A stretch of 64,000 bases of DNA, taken from assembly GCF_900100455.1 (NCBI RefSeq), contig NZ_FNCV01000002.1, positions 372,001 through 436,000 of the forward strand, in the 5' to 3' direction. This DNA is from Roseospirillum parvum (GTDB taxonomy: Bacteria > Pseudomonadota > Alphaproteobacteria > Rhodospirillales > Rhodospirillaceae). Shown piece after piece: positions 1 through 9,848 of the stretch. The translations under genes and the position numbers were made by a program. Position 1 is the first letter of the stretch; each line of letters opens with the position of its first letter. The notes beneath the pieces were generated by a model. It was not told where the DNA came from, did not search any database, and saw only the letters and a list, made by a program, of their open reading frames with translations.

Positions 1-1
1 G

Positions 2-1750
<1,749 letters not shown>

Positions 1751-1774
<24 letters not shown>

Positions 1775-1803
1775 CCTCCCGGGTGGGGGCGGGCGGGGGC
1801 TGA
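1751..1803 (+). repeat. 24-bp direct duplication over a stop codon
   Basis: The last 24 bases of the histidine kinase gene (1751-1774, including its TGA) are repeated at 1780-1803 with one mismatch, period 29. The second copy also ends in TGA. This looks like a small slippage duplication in G-rich DNA. Confidence 0.7.
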
Positions 1804-1827
1804 ACGCCGGGGCTCAGATCATCGGGC

Positions 1828-1934
1828 CTAGAGCATGTTGCGTGCTTTGTGAATCACCCAACATGCTCTAGGCTCTTGATATTGCCGCAAATCGTCGTCG
1901 CGATCCGTTCCGGATCGCTCGGGATTTGCTCTAG
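1828..1934 (+). repeat. 107-bp interspersed repeat, copy 1
   Basis: First of three 107-bp copies in the window, all in the same orientation. It begins CTAGAGCA and ends TGCTCTAG, so its ends are inverted repeats. The left half folds into a 17-bp stem (CTAGAGCATGTTGCGTG and its near-complement) with a 10-base loop; this copy has one stem mismatch. The right half holds a second perfect stem, GCGATCCG-TTC-CGGATCGC. Its right end overlaps the fumarase gene: the CTA at 1931-1933, read on the minus strand, is the TAG stop codon. No open frame inside; MITE-like, with no transposase in the window. Confidence 0.88.
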
Positions 1935-3553
1935 ATCATCTGGAAGAAGTCGTTGCCCTTGTCGTCGGTGATGATGAAGGCGGGGAAGTCCTCCACCTCG
2001 ATCTTCCACACCGCTTCCATGCCCAGTTCGGGGAAGGCCAGCACCTCGACCTTGCGGATCGATTCCTGGGCCACCTCGGCCGCCGCGCCGCCGATGGTGC
2101 CGAGGTAGAAGCCGCCGTGCTTCTGGCAGGCCTCGCGCACCTGGGGCGAACGATTGCCCTTGGCCAGCATGACCATCGAGCCGCCGGCCGCCTGGAAGGG
2201 CTCCACATAGGCGTCCATGCGCCCGGCGGTGGTCGGCCCGAAGGCGCCCGAGGGATAACCCTCCGGCGTCTTGGCCGGGCCGGCGTAGTAGACGGCGTGG
2301 TCGCGGAAGTAGTCGGGCAGCGGCTCGCCGGCGTCCAGCCTGGCCTTGAGGCGGGCGTGGGCGATGTCGCGGGCCACGATCATCGGCCCCGACAGCAGCA
2401 CCCGGGTCTTCACCGGGTACTGTGACAGGGTCTTCCTGATCTCGTCCATCGGCCGGGAAAGGTCGACGCGCACCGCCTCGCCGCTCAGCTTGTCGGTCTT
2501 CACGTCGGGCATGAAGCGGGCCGGGTCGGTCTCCAGCTTTTCCAGGAACACCCCGTCCGGGGTGATCTTGCCCCACACCTGGCGGTCGGCCGAGCACGAC
2601 ACCCCGATGCCGACCGGGCACGAGGCGCCATGGCGCGGCAGGCGGATCACCCGCACGTCGTGGCAGTAGTACTTGCCGCCGAACTGGGCCCCGATGCCGA
2701 AGTCGCGGGTCATCTGAAGGACCTTGGCTTCCATCTCCAGGTCGCGGAAGGCCTGGCCGTGCTCGCCGCCCGAGGTGGGCAGGGTGTCCAGCCAGTGGGC
2801 CGAGGCCAGCTTGACGGTCTTCAGGTTGGCCTCGGCCGAGGTGCCGCCGACGACCACCGCCAGATGGTAGGGCGGGCAGGCCGAGGTGCCCAGGCTCTTC
2901 AGGTTCTCGTTCAGGAAGGCGGCCATCGCCTCGACGTTCAGCACCGCCTTGGTCTGCTGGTAGAGGAACACCTTGTTGGCCGAGCCACCGCCCTTGGCCA
3001 TGAACAGGAAGCGGTACTCGCCGCCCGGGGTGGCATAAAGGTCGATCTGGGCCGGCAGGTTGTTGCCGGTGTTCACTTCCTCCCACATGTCCTTGGGCGA
3101 CATCTGGGAGTAGCGCAGGTTCAGCGTCTGGTAGGCCTCGGCGATGCCGGCCGACAGCGCCTGGGCGTCGGTGATGCCGGCCGCGTTCTCGGTCCACACC
3201 CGCTGGCCCTTCTTGCCCATGACGATGGCGGTGCCGGTGTCCTGGCACATGGGCAACACCATGCCGGCCGAGATGTTGGCGTTGCGCAGCAACGACAGGG
3301 CCACGAAGCGGTCGTTGTCGCTCGCCTCGGGGTCGTCGAAGATGGCCCGCAACTGGGCCAGATGGGCCGGCCGCAACAGGTGGGCGCTGTCGCGCATGGC
3401 CTCGAAGGCCAGGCGCTTCAGCCCCTCGGGTTCGACCAACAGGACCTGATGGCCGCCCAGGCGCTCGGTATGCACATAGTCGCCGGAGAGGCGGCGATAG
3501 GGGGTTCCGTCGTCGGCGAGCGGGAACATCTCGGCGAAGCGGGGGTCGATCAT
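1931..3553 (-). CDS. fumA: fumarate hydratase, class I (iron-sulfur)
   Basis: Interconverts fumarate and L-malate in the citric acid cycle. At 540 residues it has the usual length of the two-domain, oxygen-sensitive class I enzyme, not the class II (FumC) type. Visible family motifs are [32 protein letters not shown] and [18 protein letters not shown], which carry the cysteines expected to hold the catalytic [4Fe-4S] cluster. The ATG at 3553 follows an AGGA about ten bases upstream. The gene is flanked by same-orientation 107-bp repeats: one lies 43 bp upstream of the start, and the other overlaps the 3' end and supplies the stop codon plus the last base of the final sense codon. The present C-terminus may therefore have been set by the repeat insertion. 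Confidence 0.95.
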   Translation of the reverse strand: MIDPRFAEMFPLADDGTPYRRLSGDYVHTERLGGHQVLLVEPEGLKRLAFEAMRDSAHLLRPAHLAQLRAIFDDPEASDNDRFVALSLLRNANISAGMVLPMCQDTGTAIVMGKKGQRVWTENAAGITDAQALSAGIAEAYQTLNLRYSQMSPKDMWEEVNTGNNLPAQIDLYATPGGEYRFLFMAKGGGSANKVFLYQQTKAVLNVEAMAAFLNENLKSLGTSACPPYHLAVVVGGTSAEANLKTVKLASAHWLDTLPTSGGEHGQAFRDLEMEAKVLQMTRDFGIGAQFGGKYYCHDVRVIRLPRHGASCPVGIGVSCSADRQVWGKITPDGVFLEKLETDPARFMPDVKTDKLSGEAVRVDLSRPMDEIRKTLSQYPVKTRVLLSGPMIVARDIAHARLKARLDAGEPLPDYFRDHAVYYAGPAKTPEGYPSGAFGPTTAGRMDAYVEPFQAAGGSMVMLAKGNRSPQVREACQKHGGFYLGTIGGAAAEVAQESIRKVEVLAFPELGMEAVWKIEVEDFPAFIITDDKGNDFFQMI

Positions 3554-3595
3554 CGGGGGCTTTTCCTGGCAGCGGGGGAAAGAAGAGTGGGCACC

Positions 3596-3702
3596 CTAGA
3601 GTATGTTGCGTGCTTTGTGAATCACGCAACATACTCTAGGCCCTTGATATTGCCGCAAATCGTCGTCGCGATCCGTTCCGGATCGCTCGGGATTTACTCT
3701 AA
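3596..3702 (+). repeat. 107-bp interspersed repeat, copy 2
   Basis: Second copy, in the upstream region of the fumarase gene. Relative to copies 1 and 3 its left arm reads CTAGAGTATG and the paired arm CATACTCTAG: a C-to-T change matched by G-to-A, so the 17-bp stem is perfect. The outer right end carries the same G-to-A change (TTTACTCTAA). The inner stem GCGATCCG/CGGATCGC is unchanged. Confidence 0.88.
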
Positions 3703-3754
3703 CCCGAATGCCCAGTGATCGCGAGGCCGACCAAAACCCCATTTTACGCCACCC

Positions 3755-4366
3755 TCAGCGGCTCACCGGCACCGCCACCTCGTTGCGGCGCAGGAAGGGC
3801 AGGGTCCACGGCGGATCGTAGAAGCAGGTCACCGCCGGCCCCTCGGCGCGCCAGGGCGTGGTGGCCAGGGCGTCGGCCAGCTCGGCCTTCCTGGCGTTGG
3901 CCGCCGCCGGGCCGGTCGAGCCGGTGTAGCGCAGCACGGCCAGGGTCTGCTCGGGCAGCTCGACGATGTGAATGCGCGGGTCGCGGGGGGGCGGCGCGGT
4001 CTCGACCGTGAAGCCGGCGGGCAGGAAGAAGCGCATGCGCACGGTGCCGGCGTGGTCCTGGGTTTCCGCCGGCACGGTCATGGCGATCCTGGTCCCGTCG
4101 CGACCGCCGCCGGGCGCCGTTTCCACCGGCGTCGTCATGGCCACCCTGGTGCCCGGCCCGTTGTCGCCGGAGATGTAGTTGAACAGCAGCCGGAAGGCCC
4201 GGGTTTTGGCGCCCCCGCCGGGCGGGGTGTCGAGCCGCGCCTCGGCGGCCAGACGCGGAGCGTAGCGGCGCACCTCGAGGCCTGGACCCAGGTGCTCGAT
4301 GACCGTATAGGCGGACTGTTCGGTGTCGGTGCGGATGCCGACGATGGCACGCAAGGCTTTCAGCAT
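3755..4366 (-). CDS. SOUL-family heme-binding protein
   Basis: A 203-residue protein of the SOUL/HBP heme-binding family. Characteristic stretches are GLEVRRYAPRLAAEARL near residue 25, FRLLFNYISGDN, IAMTTPV and a second IAMTVP, MRFFLPAGF, and a C-terminal FYDPPWTLPFLRRNEV. No signal peptide is evident at the chosen start, although the segment before it is open. The ATG at 4366 was chosen because GGGAGAGAG lies five to six bases upstream; a longer form from 4459 would add 31 basic residues without family similarity. In bacteria the function of this family is poorly defined. It is divergent from the Cys-rich gene at 4556. Confidence 0.9.
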   Translation of the reverse strand: MLKALRAIVGIRTDTEQSAYTVIEHLGPGLEVRRYAPRLAAEARLDTPPGGGAKTRAFRLLFNYISGDNGPGTRVAMTTPVETAPGGGRDGTRIAMTVPAETQDHAGTVRMRFFLPAGFTVETAPPPRDPRIHIVELPEQTLAVLRYTGSTGPAAANARKAELADALATTPWRAEGPAVTCFYDPPWTLPFLRRNEVAVPVSR

Positions 4367-4442
4367 CGCTCTCTCCCGGCCGGTCGAGGGCGGCGGCAAC
4401 CGCCGGCCCAGGGCCCGATATTGGGCCGCCCGCGCGGTCGCA

Positions 4443-4469
4443 CAAGGTTGTCTCCGCAAGGTTGCCTCC
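4443..4469. repeat. tandem 13-bp repeat in divergent promoter region
   Basis: Two copies of CAAGGTTGYCTCC (4443-4455 and 4457-4469), 14 bp apart, between the divergent SOUL and Cys-rich genes. The position suits an operator or a slippage repeat. The rest of 4367-4555 shows nothing else. Confidence 0.5.
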
Positions 4470-4555
4470 CATGGATCGGGGCATCCCCCCTTCCAACCTC
4501 AACCCGGGCGTGGCATACAACCGCCCCTGGTTTTTCCCTTGATCAGAGAGCTTCC

Positions 4556-4996
4556 ATGCGACCCTTCCCCCGCTTCCGTCCCCTGGCCGCCGTGGCCGTG
4601 GTGGCGGCTGTTGTCGCCGGGGCGGCCCTGCCGGCCGCCGCCTATCAGTCCAACATGGCCTGCGAGATGGACTACCGGCGCTGCGAGCGTGATGCCCAGC
4701 GCCAGGCCCGGGGCGATGACCCGTGCTCGGCCTACAGCCGCTGTCAGGCGGTCCAGCAGTGCGAGGCGTCGCGCTGCGCCTGCCTGCGCACCGGCGGCCA
4801 CGACGATCCCGCCCTTAAGGCCGAGGCCCAGGCGGTGTGCTTCGCGGTGATCCGGCCGCACGGCGGCAACAGTTGCGACCGCTACATCGATGCCTGCATC
4901 AAGTGGCGCGAGGCCGAGACCGAGGCCCCGGTGACCGCCCCGGGCAACGCGCCCGACGGGCCTTCCTACCTGCCGCCCGAGGCCCTGCCCCGGTAG
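4556..4996 (+). CDS. secreted cysteine-rich protein, unknown function
   Basis: A 146-residue protein with a clear Sec signal peptide: basic MRPFPRFR, an Ala/Val-rich core, and likely cleavage after LPAAA near residue 28. The mature part has ten cysteines, spaced as single residues and a CxC (ASRCACLR), and ends in a Pro-rich tail. It matches no family I recognise. The even cysteine count suggests periplasmic disulfides; metal binding is an alternative. ATG at 4556 follows AGAGAG. The TAG stop lies inside the first of two short repeats (ccccggtaggggct) at its 3' end. Confidence 0.8.
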   Translation: MRPFPRFRPLAAVAVVAAVVAGAALPAAAYQSNMACEMDYRRCERDAQRQARGDDPCSAYSRCQAVQQCEASRCACLRTGGHDDPALKAEAQAVCFAVIRPHGGNSCDRYIDACIKWREAETEAPVTAPGNAPDGPSYLPPEALPR

Positions 4997-5032
4997 GGGC
5001 TTGGTCGGCCAGACCCCGGTAGGGGCTCTCCC

Positions 5033-6043
5033 TCAGCCGGCCAGCGCCGCCAGCCCCAGCCACAGGGCGACCACCAGCCCCAGGTGGATCAGACAGGCGA
5101 TGCGGAACAGGTGCAACCCGCGCCGCATGTCGGCCGGGGTGGCGCGGGCCCTTCCCGAGCCGATCCACGGGTCCTGGACCGAATAGTCGCGATAGTGGCG
5201 CGGCCCGGCGAGGGCCAGATCGAGCGCCCCGGCCAGCGCCGCCTCGGGCCAGCCGGCGTTCACCGAGCGGTGCTTGGCGGCATCCCGGGCCATGGTCCCG
5301 AGGGCCGCCAGGGGCCGCCCGCCGGGGGTGAACAGGGCCGCCGTCGCCAGGATCAGCCCGGCCAGCCGGGCGGGGAGGAAGTTGGCCGCGTCGTCGAGCC
5401 GGGCGGCCAGCTTGCCGAACGCCTCGTAGGCCTCGTTGCGGTGACCGATCATGCTGTCCAGGGTGTTGATCGCCTTGTAGGCCATGATCCCCGGCAGACC
5501 CAGCACCACATACCAGAAGACCGGCGCCACCACCCCGTCGGAGAAGTTCTCGGCCAGCGATTCCAGCCCCGCCCGGCACACCCCGTGTTCGTCCAGGCGG
5601 GCCGGGTCGCGGCCGACCAGATGGCGGATGGCGCCGCGTGCCCCGGGCAACCCTTCCTCGGCGAAACCGACCAGCACGGCGCGCACATGGTCGTGCAGGC
5701 CGCGCTGGGCGATGAGCAGCGAGACCAGCACCACCTCCACCCCCCAGCCCCAGGGGGCGGGGGCGAGCAGGCGGTCGATCAGGAATCCCAGCCCGAAGGC
5801 GCCGCCGACCATGACCCCGGTCATCAGGGCGCCGCGCACCAGCCGGGCGCCGCGTCCCCGGTCGGGGCGGTTGAGGCGCGGGTCGGCCCACTCGATCAGG
5901 CCGCCCAGCCAGGCCACCGGATGGCGTCGCCCGGCGAACAGCGGCCCCATCTCGCCGAACAGGGCATCCACTCCCAGGGCCAGGATCAGGACCAGGAAGG
6001 GATCGATGGCGCTGGCCGCCGGATGGAGCAGGGGCAGGAGCAT
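5033..6043 (-). CDS. cobD: adenosylcobinamide-phosphate synthase
   Basis: CobD/CbiB inner-membrane protein, 336 residues as usual for the family. It attaches the aminopropanol arm to adenosylcobyric acid late in cobalamin synthesis. Family features include the N-terminal ALGVDALFGEMGP, RRHPVAWLGGLIEW, the SLAENFSDGVVAPVFWYVVLGLPG segment, YKAINTLDSMIGHRNE and the C-terminal WPEAALAGALDLALAGPRHY. Several hydrophobic segments agree with a polytopic membrane protein. It is transcribed away from the cobE-like gene; copy 3 of the 107-bp repeat fills the shared upstream region. Confidence 0.95.
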   Translation of the reverse strand: MLLPLLHPAASAIDPFLVLILALGVDALFGEMGPLFAGRRHPVAWLGGLIEWADPRLNRPDRGRGARLVRGALMTGVMVGGAFGLGFLIDRLLAPAPWGWGVEVVLVSLLIAQRGLHDHVRAVLVGFAEEGLPGARGAIRHLVGRDPARLDEHGVCRAGLESLAENFSDGVVAPVFWYVVLGLPGIMAYKAINTLDSMIGHRNEAYEAFGKLAARLDDAANFLPARLAGLILATAALFTPGGRPLAALGTMARDAAKHRSVNAGWPEAALAGALDLALAGPRHYRDYSVQDPWIGSGRARATPADMRRGLHLFRIACLIHLGLVVALWLGLAALAG

Positions 6044-6146
6044 GGATCGGGTTATCCCCCGCCGGGCCCCGACTGGTCAATGCCCGGCCGATGGTGGCCG
6101 GTGACGGGGGGCCGGTGACGGTTGGCGCGCCCCGGTGCGACAGCGT

Positions 6147-6253
6147 CTAGAGCATGTCGCGTGCTTTGTGAATCACGCAACATGCTCTAGACTCTTGATA
6201 TTGACGCAAATCGTCGTCGCGATCCGTTCCGGATCGCTCGGGATTTGCTCTAG
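6147..6253 (+). repeat. 107-bp interspersed repeat, copy 3
   Basis: Third copy, between the divergent cobD and cobE-like genes; its right end is 33 bp before the latter's ATG. The first stem has one weakened pair (CATGTCGCG against CGCAACATG). The second stem is intact and both ends keep CTAG. Because it fills much of a 243-bp divergent intergenic region, promoters for one or both genes may lie in or beside it. Confidence 0.88.
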
Positions 6254-6286
6254 TCGCCGCCCGTTGCCCAAGGAGCGCGCCGCCGC

Positions 6287-6712
6287 ATGTCCCACGCCGC
6301 CCTGCCGTTCCTCGCCCTGGGCGTCGGCTGTCGACAGCGGGCCGACGCCGAGGCGGCGTTCGCCTTCATCGGCCCGGCGCTGGCCGAGCGGGGGCTCGAC
6401 CCGGCGCGGCTGGGCGCCCTGGGCAGCCTCGACCGGCGCCGCGACAACCCCACCCTCAGCCGCCTTGCCGAGCACCTCGGCCTGCCCCTGCGGGTCTTCC
6501 CGGCGGCCGAGCTGGAAGCCCTGACGCCGCGCCTGCTCACCCCCTCGGCGGCGGTGTTCCGGGCGGTCGGCTGCCATGGCGTGGCCGAGGCGGCGGCCCT
6601 GGCCTGCCTCGGCACACCGCCCGGCCCGGCGGCCCGCCTGATCGTGCCCAAGCTGGCCGGCCCGGGGATCACCCTGGCGGTCGCCGCCGGCCCGTTGGAG
6701 AGCCCTGCATGA
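6287..6712 (+). CDS. cobE: CobE/CbiG C-terminal-domain protein, cobalamin biosynthesis
   Basis: A 141-residue stand-alone version of the CbiG C-terminal domain, as in CobE of aerobic pathways. It starts with FLALGVGCRQRADAEAAF, and shows LGALGSLDRRRDNPTLSRLAEHLGLPLRVF and an SAAVFRAVGCHGVAEAAAL stretch typical of the family. CobE binds precorrin intermediates; its exact step is uncertain in the family. An AAGGAG lies upstream of the ATG. The stop overlaps the cobM start (ATGA at 6709-6712), so the two are translationally coupled. Confidence 0.9.
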   Translation: MSHAALPFLALGVGCRQRADAEAAFAFIGPALAERGLDPARLGALGSLDRRRDNPTLSRLAEHLGLPLRVFPAAELEALTPRLLTPSAAVFRAVGCHGVAEAAALACLGTPPGPAARLIVPKLAGPGITLAVAAGPLESPA

Positions 6713-7494
6713 CCGTCCATTTCATCGGCGCCGGCCCGGGCGCCGCCGACCTCATCACGGTGCGCGGCCGGGCCCTGATCCGGGCCTGCCCGGTGGTCCT
6801 TTATGCCGGCTCGCTGGTGCCGCCGGAACTGGTCGCCGAGGCCGGGGCCGAGGCCGACCGGCCACCCCTGGTGGTCGACACGGCGCCGCTCGACCTTGGG
6901 GCCATCCTCCAGTTGATCCAACAGGCCGACGCCGAGGGGCTGGACGTGGCCCGGGTCCACTCCGGCGATCCGTCCCTCTACGGCGCCCTGGGCGAGCAGA
7001 CCCGGCGCCTCGACGCCCTGGGCATCGCCTGGGCCGTGGTCCCCGGGGTGCCCGCCTTCGCCGCCGCCGCCGCCGCCCTGGGCCGCGAGCTGACCCTGCC
7101 CGAGGTCAGCCAGACGGTGATCCTCACCCGCACCGCCGTGCGCGCCTCGAAAATGCCGCCCGGCGAGGAGTTGGCCCGCCTCGCCGCAAGCCGGGCCACC
7201 CTGGCCCTGCACCTGTCGGTGGGCAACATCGAGCGGGTGGTGGCCGACCTCACCCCGGCCTATGGCGCCGACTGCCCGGTGGCGGTGGTCTACCGGGCCT
7301 CGTGGCCGGAGGAGACAGTGCTGAAAGGCACCCTGGCCGACATCGCCCAGGCGGTGAAGCGCCAGGACCTGAAGCGCAGCGCCATGATCCTGGTCGGCCG
7401 GGTGCTCGATCCGCCCGACTTCCCCGACAGCCACCTCTACGACGCCGGTCACGCCCGGCACCTGCGCCCGGGCGACTCGGGGAACGCTCAGTAG
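6709..7494 (+). CDS. cobM: precorrin-4 C11-methyltransferase
   Basis: SAM-dependent tetrapyrrole methylase, 261 residues, adding the C11 methyl group to precorrin-4. Motifs include the N-terminal VHFIGAGPGAADLITVRG, VLYAGSLVPPELV, RVHSGDPSLYGALGEQ and VPGVPAFAAAAAALGRELTLPEVSQTVI-type sequence, with YRASWPEE near the C-terminus; these match CobM/CbiF rather than other cob methylases. It starts within the cobE stop. Its last seven bases overlap the 3' end of the convergent ankyrin gene. Confidence 0.95.
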   Translation: MTVHFIGAGPGAADLITVRGRALIRACPVVLYAGSLVPPELVAEAGAEADRPPLVVDTAPLDLGAILQLIQQADAEGLDVARVHSGDPSLYGALGEQTRRLDALGIAWAVVPGVPAFAAAAAALGRELTLPEVSQTVILTRTAVRASKMPPGEELARLAASRATLALHLSVGNIERVVADLTPAYGADCPVAVVYRASWPEETVLKGTLADIAQAVKRQDLKRSAMILVGRVLDPPDFPDSHLYDAGHARHLRPGDSGNAQ

Positions 7495-8066
7495 GCGTTT
7501 TCGAGCAGGCCGAGGATGCGCGGGTCGCGGGCGTCGCGGGCCCACAGCAGGGCGTCCTGGCCCGCGTGGTCGGCCAGCCCCGGATCGGCCCCGGCCTTGA
7601 GCAGCGCCTCGACCAGAGCGGCGTCGTCGGCCTGCACGGCCAGCATCAGCGGGGTCAGGCCCTGGCTGTTCTGGTGGTTGGGATCGGCGCCGACGGCGAG
7701 CAGGCGCTCGGCGGCGCGCAAGCTGGAATCGCGCGCCGCCCAGGAGAGGGCGGTGTTGCCCGCCTTGTCGGTCAGGCCGACCACGGCGCCTTCCGCCAGC
7801 AGCAGATCCAGCACCTCGACCCGGTTGTGCGAGGCGGCGGCCATCAAAAGGGTGCGCTCGTCCAGATCGCTGGTGTTGGGGCCGCCGAACTCGCCGCCCA
7901 GGAACTGGCGTTTCAGCTCGCTGGTGTCGCCCTTCTGGACCATCTCGAACAGCGGGTTGGTCAGGTACATGTCCATCTCCGCGTGAGCCGGCGGGATGGC
8001 CGGCGGGGCGGCAAGCCCCAGCCCCAGGGCGAGCAGCAGGGAGGTCAGGCGGGCGAACGCGAACAT
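7488..8066 (-). CDS. periplasmic ankyrin-repeat protein
   Basis: A 192-residue protein with a signal peptide (FARLTSLLLALGLGLAAPP, likely cut near AHA-E at residue 30). About four ankyrin repeats follow, visible as DERTLLMAAASHNRVEVLDLLLAEGA, GNTALSWAARD..AAERLLAVGADPN and GLTPLMLAVQADDAALVEALLKAGADP. GGAGG lies nine bases before the ATG. Such proteins mediate protein-protein contacts; the partner is unknown. It sits on the opposite strand inside the cobalamin cluster and overlaps cobM by seven bases tail to tail. Confidence 0.9.
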   Translation of the reverse strand: MFAFARLTSLLLALGLGLAAPPAIPPAHAEMDMYLTNPLFEMVQKGDTSELKRQFLGGEFGGPNTSDLDERTLLMAAASHNRVEVLDLLLAEGAVVGLTDKAGNTALSWAARDSSLRAAERLLAVGADPNHQNSQGLTPLMLAVQADDAALVEALLKAGADPGLADHAGQDALLWARDARDPRILGLLENAY

Positions 8067-8179
8067 GGCCAGGGGCCTCCGATGGCGGCGGGGAGAGTCG
8101 GTGATACCACCCCGCCCCGGGGCGCGACAACGCCCCCGGGCTTGCCCGCCGGCCAGGGGCGCCGCATGATGGCGGCGCC

Positions 8180-8980
8180 ATGCCCGATCCTCATTCCCTT
8201 CTGCCCCCCCTGCCCCAGCTTGACGCCGGCTCGGTGTGGCTGGTCGGCGCCGGGCCGGGCGACCCCGGCCTGCTGACCCGGCTGGCCGTGCATGCCCTGG
8301 CCAGTTGCGACGTGGTGGTGCACGACGCCCTGATCGACCCGGTGGTGCTGACCCTGGCCGGCGACGCCGAACGCATCGACATCGGCAAGCGCGGCGGCCG
8401 CGCCTCGCCGAGCCAGGAAACGGTGTCCGCCCTGCTCATCGAGCAGGCCCGGGCCGGGCGCCGGGTGTGCCGCCTGAAAGGGGGCGATCCCTTCGTCTTC
8501 GGGCGCGGACCGGACGAGGCGCTGGCCCTGGCCGAGGCAAACATCACCTTCCGCGTCGTGCCGGGGATCAGCGCCGGGCTGGCCGGGCCGGCCTACGCCG
8601 GGGTGCCGCTGACCGTCGGCGGGCCGGTCGGCGCGGTCGCCCTGATCAGCGGCCAGGGCCCCGGCGGCGGCCTGCCCCAGGGGCTCGACCTCGCCGCCCT
8701 GGCCAAGGGCGCGCCGACCCTGGTGCTGTTCATGGCCATGCGGGTGCTGCCCGAGATCACCGCCCGCCTGCTGGCCGCCGGCCGCGACCCCGCAGAGCCG
8801 GCCGTGGTCGTCCGCCACGCCACCTGGGCCAGCCAACGCCGCCTGCTGACCACCCTGGGCCGGCTGGCCGAAGACGTCGCGGCGGCCGGCCTGTCCAGCC
8901 CCGCGGTGGTGGTCATCGGCCCGACCGCCGGTCTGGCCGAGCGCCTCGACTGGTTCCGGCCCGACGCCGACCCCACATGA
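8180..8980 (+). CDS. cobA: uroporphyrinogen-III C-methyltransferase
   Basis: Makes precorrin-2 from uroporphyrinogen III with two SAM, the branch point to cobalamin and siroheme. The 266-residue single-domain form lacks the CysG oxidase/chelatase part. Motifs: VWLVGAGPGDPGLLTRLAVHAL, VVVHDALI, KRGGRASPSQE, VCRLKGGDPFVFGRGPDEA and VVPGISAGLAGPAYAGVPLT. The Shine-Dalgarno before the ATG is weak, so the exact start is less certain; the first 15 residues are not conserved family sequence. It is likely co-transcribed with the following membrane/SCO1/cobB genes. Confidence 0.95.
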   Translation: MPDPHSLLPPLPQLDAGSVWLVGAGPGDPGLLTRLAVHALASCDVVVHDALIDPVVLTLAGDAERIDIGKRGGRASPSQETVSALLIEQARAGRRVCRLKGGDPFVFGRGPDEALALAEANITFRVVPGISAGLAGPAYAGVPLTVGGPVGAVALISGQGPGGGLPQGLDLAALAKGAPTLVLFMAMRVLPEITARLLAAGRDPAEPAVVVRHATWASQRRLLTTLGRLAEDVAAAGLSSPAVVVIGPTAGLAERLDWFRPDADPT

Positions 8981-9003
8981 CCGAAGAGCTTACCGCCATG
9001 AGG

Positions 9004-9024
9004 CGCCCATCGACGTGATGGGCG
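9004..9024 (+). other. intergenic hairpin
   Basis: Perfect 8-bp inverted repeat CGCCCATC-GACGT-GATGGGCG between cobA and the TauE/SafE-like gene. No T-run follows, so it is not an obvious terminator. It could be a processing site or an operator separating the cobalamin and copper parts of the operon. Confidence 0.4.
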
Positions 9025-9057
9025 GGTTTGGCCCTCCGATCCGAGTAGAGACGTCCC

Positions 9058-9834
9058 GTGGACCCCGATCCCCTGCTGCTCCGCCTGCTCGACGCCGGGT
9101 TGTCGCACTGCCGGGTGGTGGTCGATGCCCATGGCAGCCTGCTGGCCAGCCTGTTCATGGCCGGGCTGCTCGGCGGGCTGACCCACTGCACCGGCATGTG
9201 CGGCCCCTTCGTGCTGTCCCAGGTCGCCGCCCGCCTGGAAGAGGTGCCGGCAAGCCGCATGCGCGAATGGCACCGCCTGGCCGGGGCCAGCCTGATCCCC
9301 TACCACCTGGGCCGGCTGACCACCTATGTCGGCCTGGGCGTCGCCGCCGCCCTGGTCGCCGGGGCGGCGCTCAGGCTGCCCGGGCTGTCCTGGCTGTCGG
9401 CCGCCCTGCTGGGGCTGGCGGCGCTGCTCTTCATCGGCTTCGCCCTGCCCCGCCTGAAAGCCCTGCCGGGGCTCGACCTGCCGGTCCTCAGGCGCCTGGA
9501 AAACCGCCTGTCCGACTCGCTGGGCCGCGTCGCCCGGCCGCTCTTCGCCAGCCCCACCGGGGGGCGCGGCTACCTGCTCGGCGTGGTCCTCGGCTTTTTG
9601 CCCTGCGGCCTGCTCTACGGCGCCCTGGCCGCGGCGGCCGCCCCCGGCGACCCGCTGACCGGCGCCCTGGCCATGGGCGCCTTCGCCGTGGGCACCGTGC
9701 CCGCCCTGTTCGGCGTCGGCCTGATCGGCCATCTGGCCGGCGGTGCCTTCAAGAGCCTGACCGCCCAGGTCGCCCCGCTGCTGCTGCTTCTCAACGCCGG
9801 CGTGCTGGGCTACATGGCCATCACCCTGATCTGA
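9058..9834 (+). CDS. TauE/SafE-like membrane protein (DsbD_2 type), probable copper handling
   Basis: A 258-residue polytopic membrane protein with six or seven hydrophobic segments. GGLTHCTGMCGPFVLS near residue 45 and GFLPCGLLYGALAAAA near residue 180 are typical of the DsbD_2/sulfite-exporter-like proteins often found beside cytochrome oxidase assembly genes. The CxxxC motif and the SCO1 gene 14 bases downstream suggest membrane copper or thiol transfer for an oxidase. It begins with GTG at 9058; the SD is modest (AGAG). The substrate cannot be read from the sequence. Confidence 0.85.
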   Translation: MDPDPLLLRLLDAGLSHCRVVVDAHGSLLASLFMAGLLGGLTHCTGMCGPFVLSQVAARLEEVPASRMREWHRLAGASLIPYHLGRLTTYVGLGVAAALVAGAALRLPGLSWLSAALLGLAALLFIGFALPRLKALPGLDLPVLRRLENRLSDSLGRVARPLFASPTGGRGYLLGVVLGFLPCGLLYGALAAAAAPGDPLTGALAMGAFAVGTVPALFGVGLIGHLAGGAFKSLTAQVAPLLLLLNAGVLGYMAITLI

Positions 9835-9848
9835 GACGGAGAGCCGCC

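Noticed and set aside
1828-3702. fumA between two 107-bp repeats considered as a composite transposon
   Set aside because: The flanking repeats are in direct orientation, encode no transposase, and fumA has host-like composition and a housekeeping role; no target-site duplication is evident.
6044-6286. Cobalamin riboswitch before cobD/cobE
   Set aside because: The 243-bp region is largely the 107-bp repeat. I could not find a B12-box-like core or the expected long leader.
9004-9024. Hairpin between cobA and the TauE/SafE-like gene called a terminator
   Set aside because: It lacks a T-run, and the genes on both sides run in the same direction, with cobB further along, so termination here is not supported; listed as a hairpin only.
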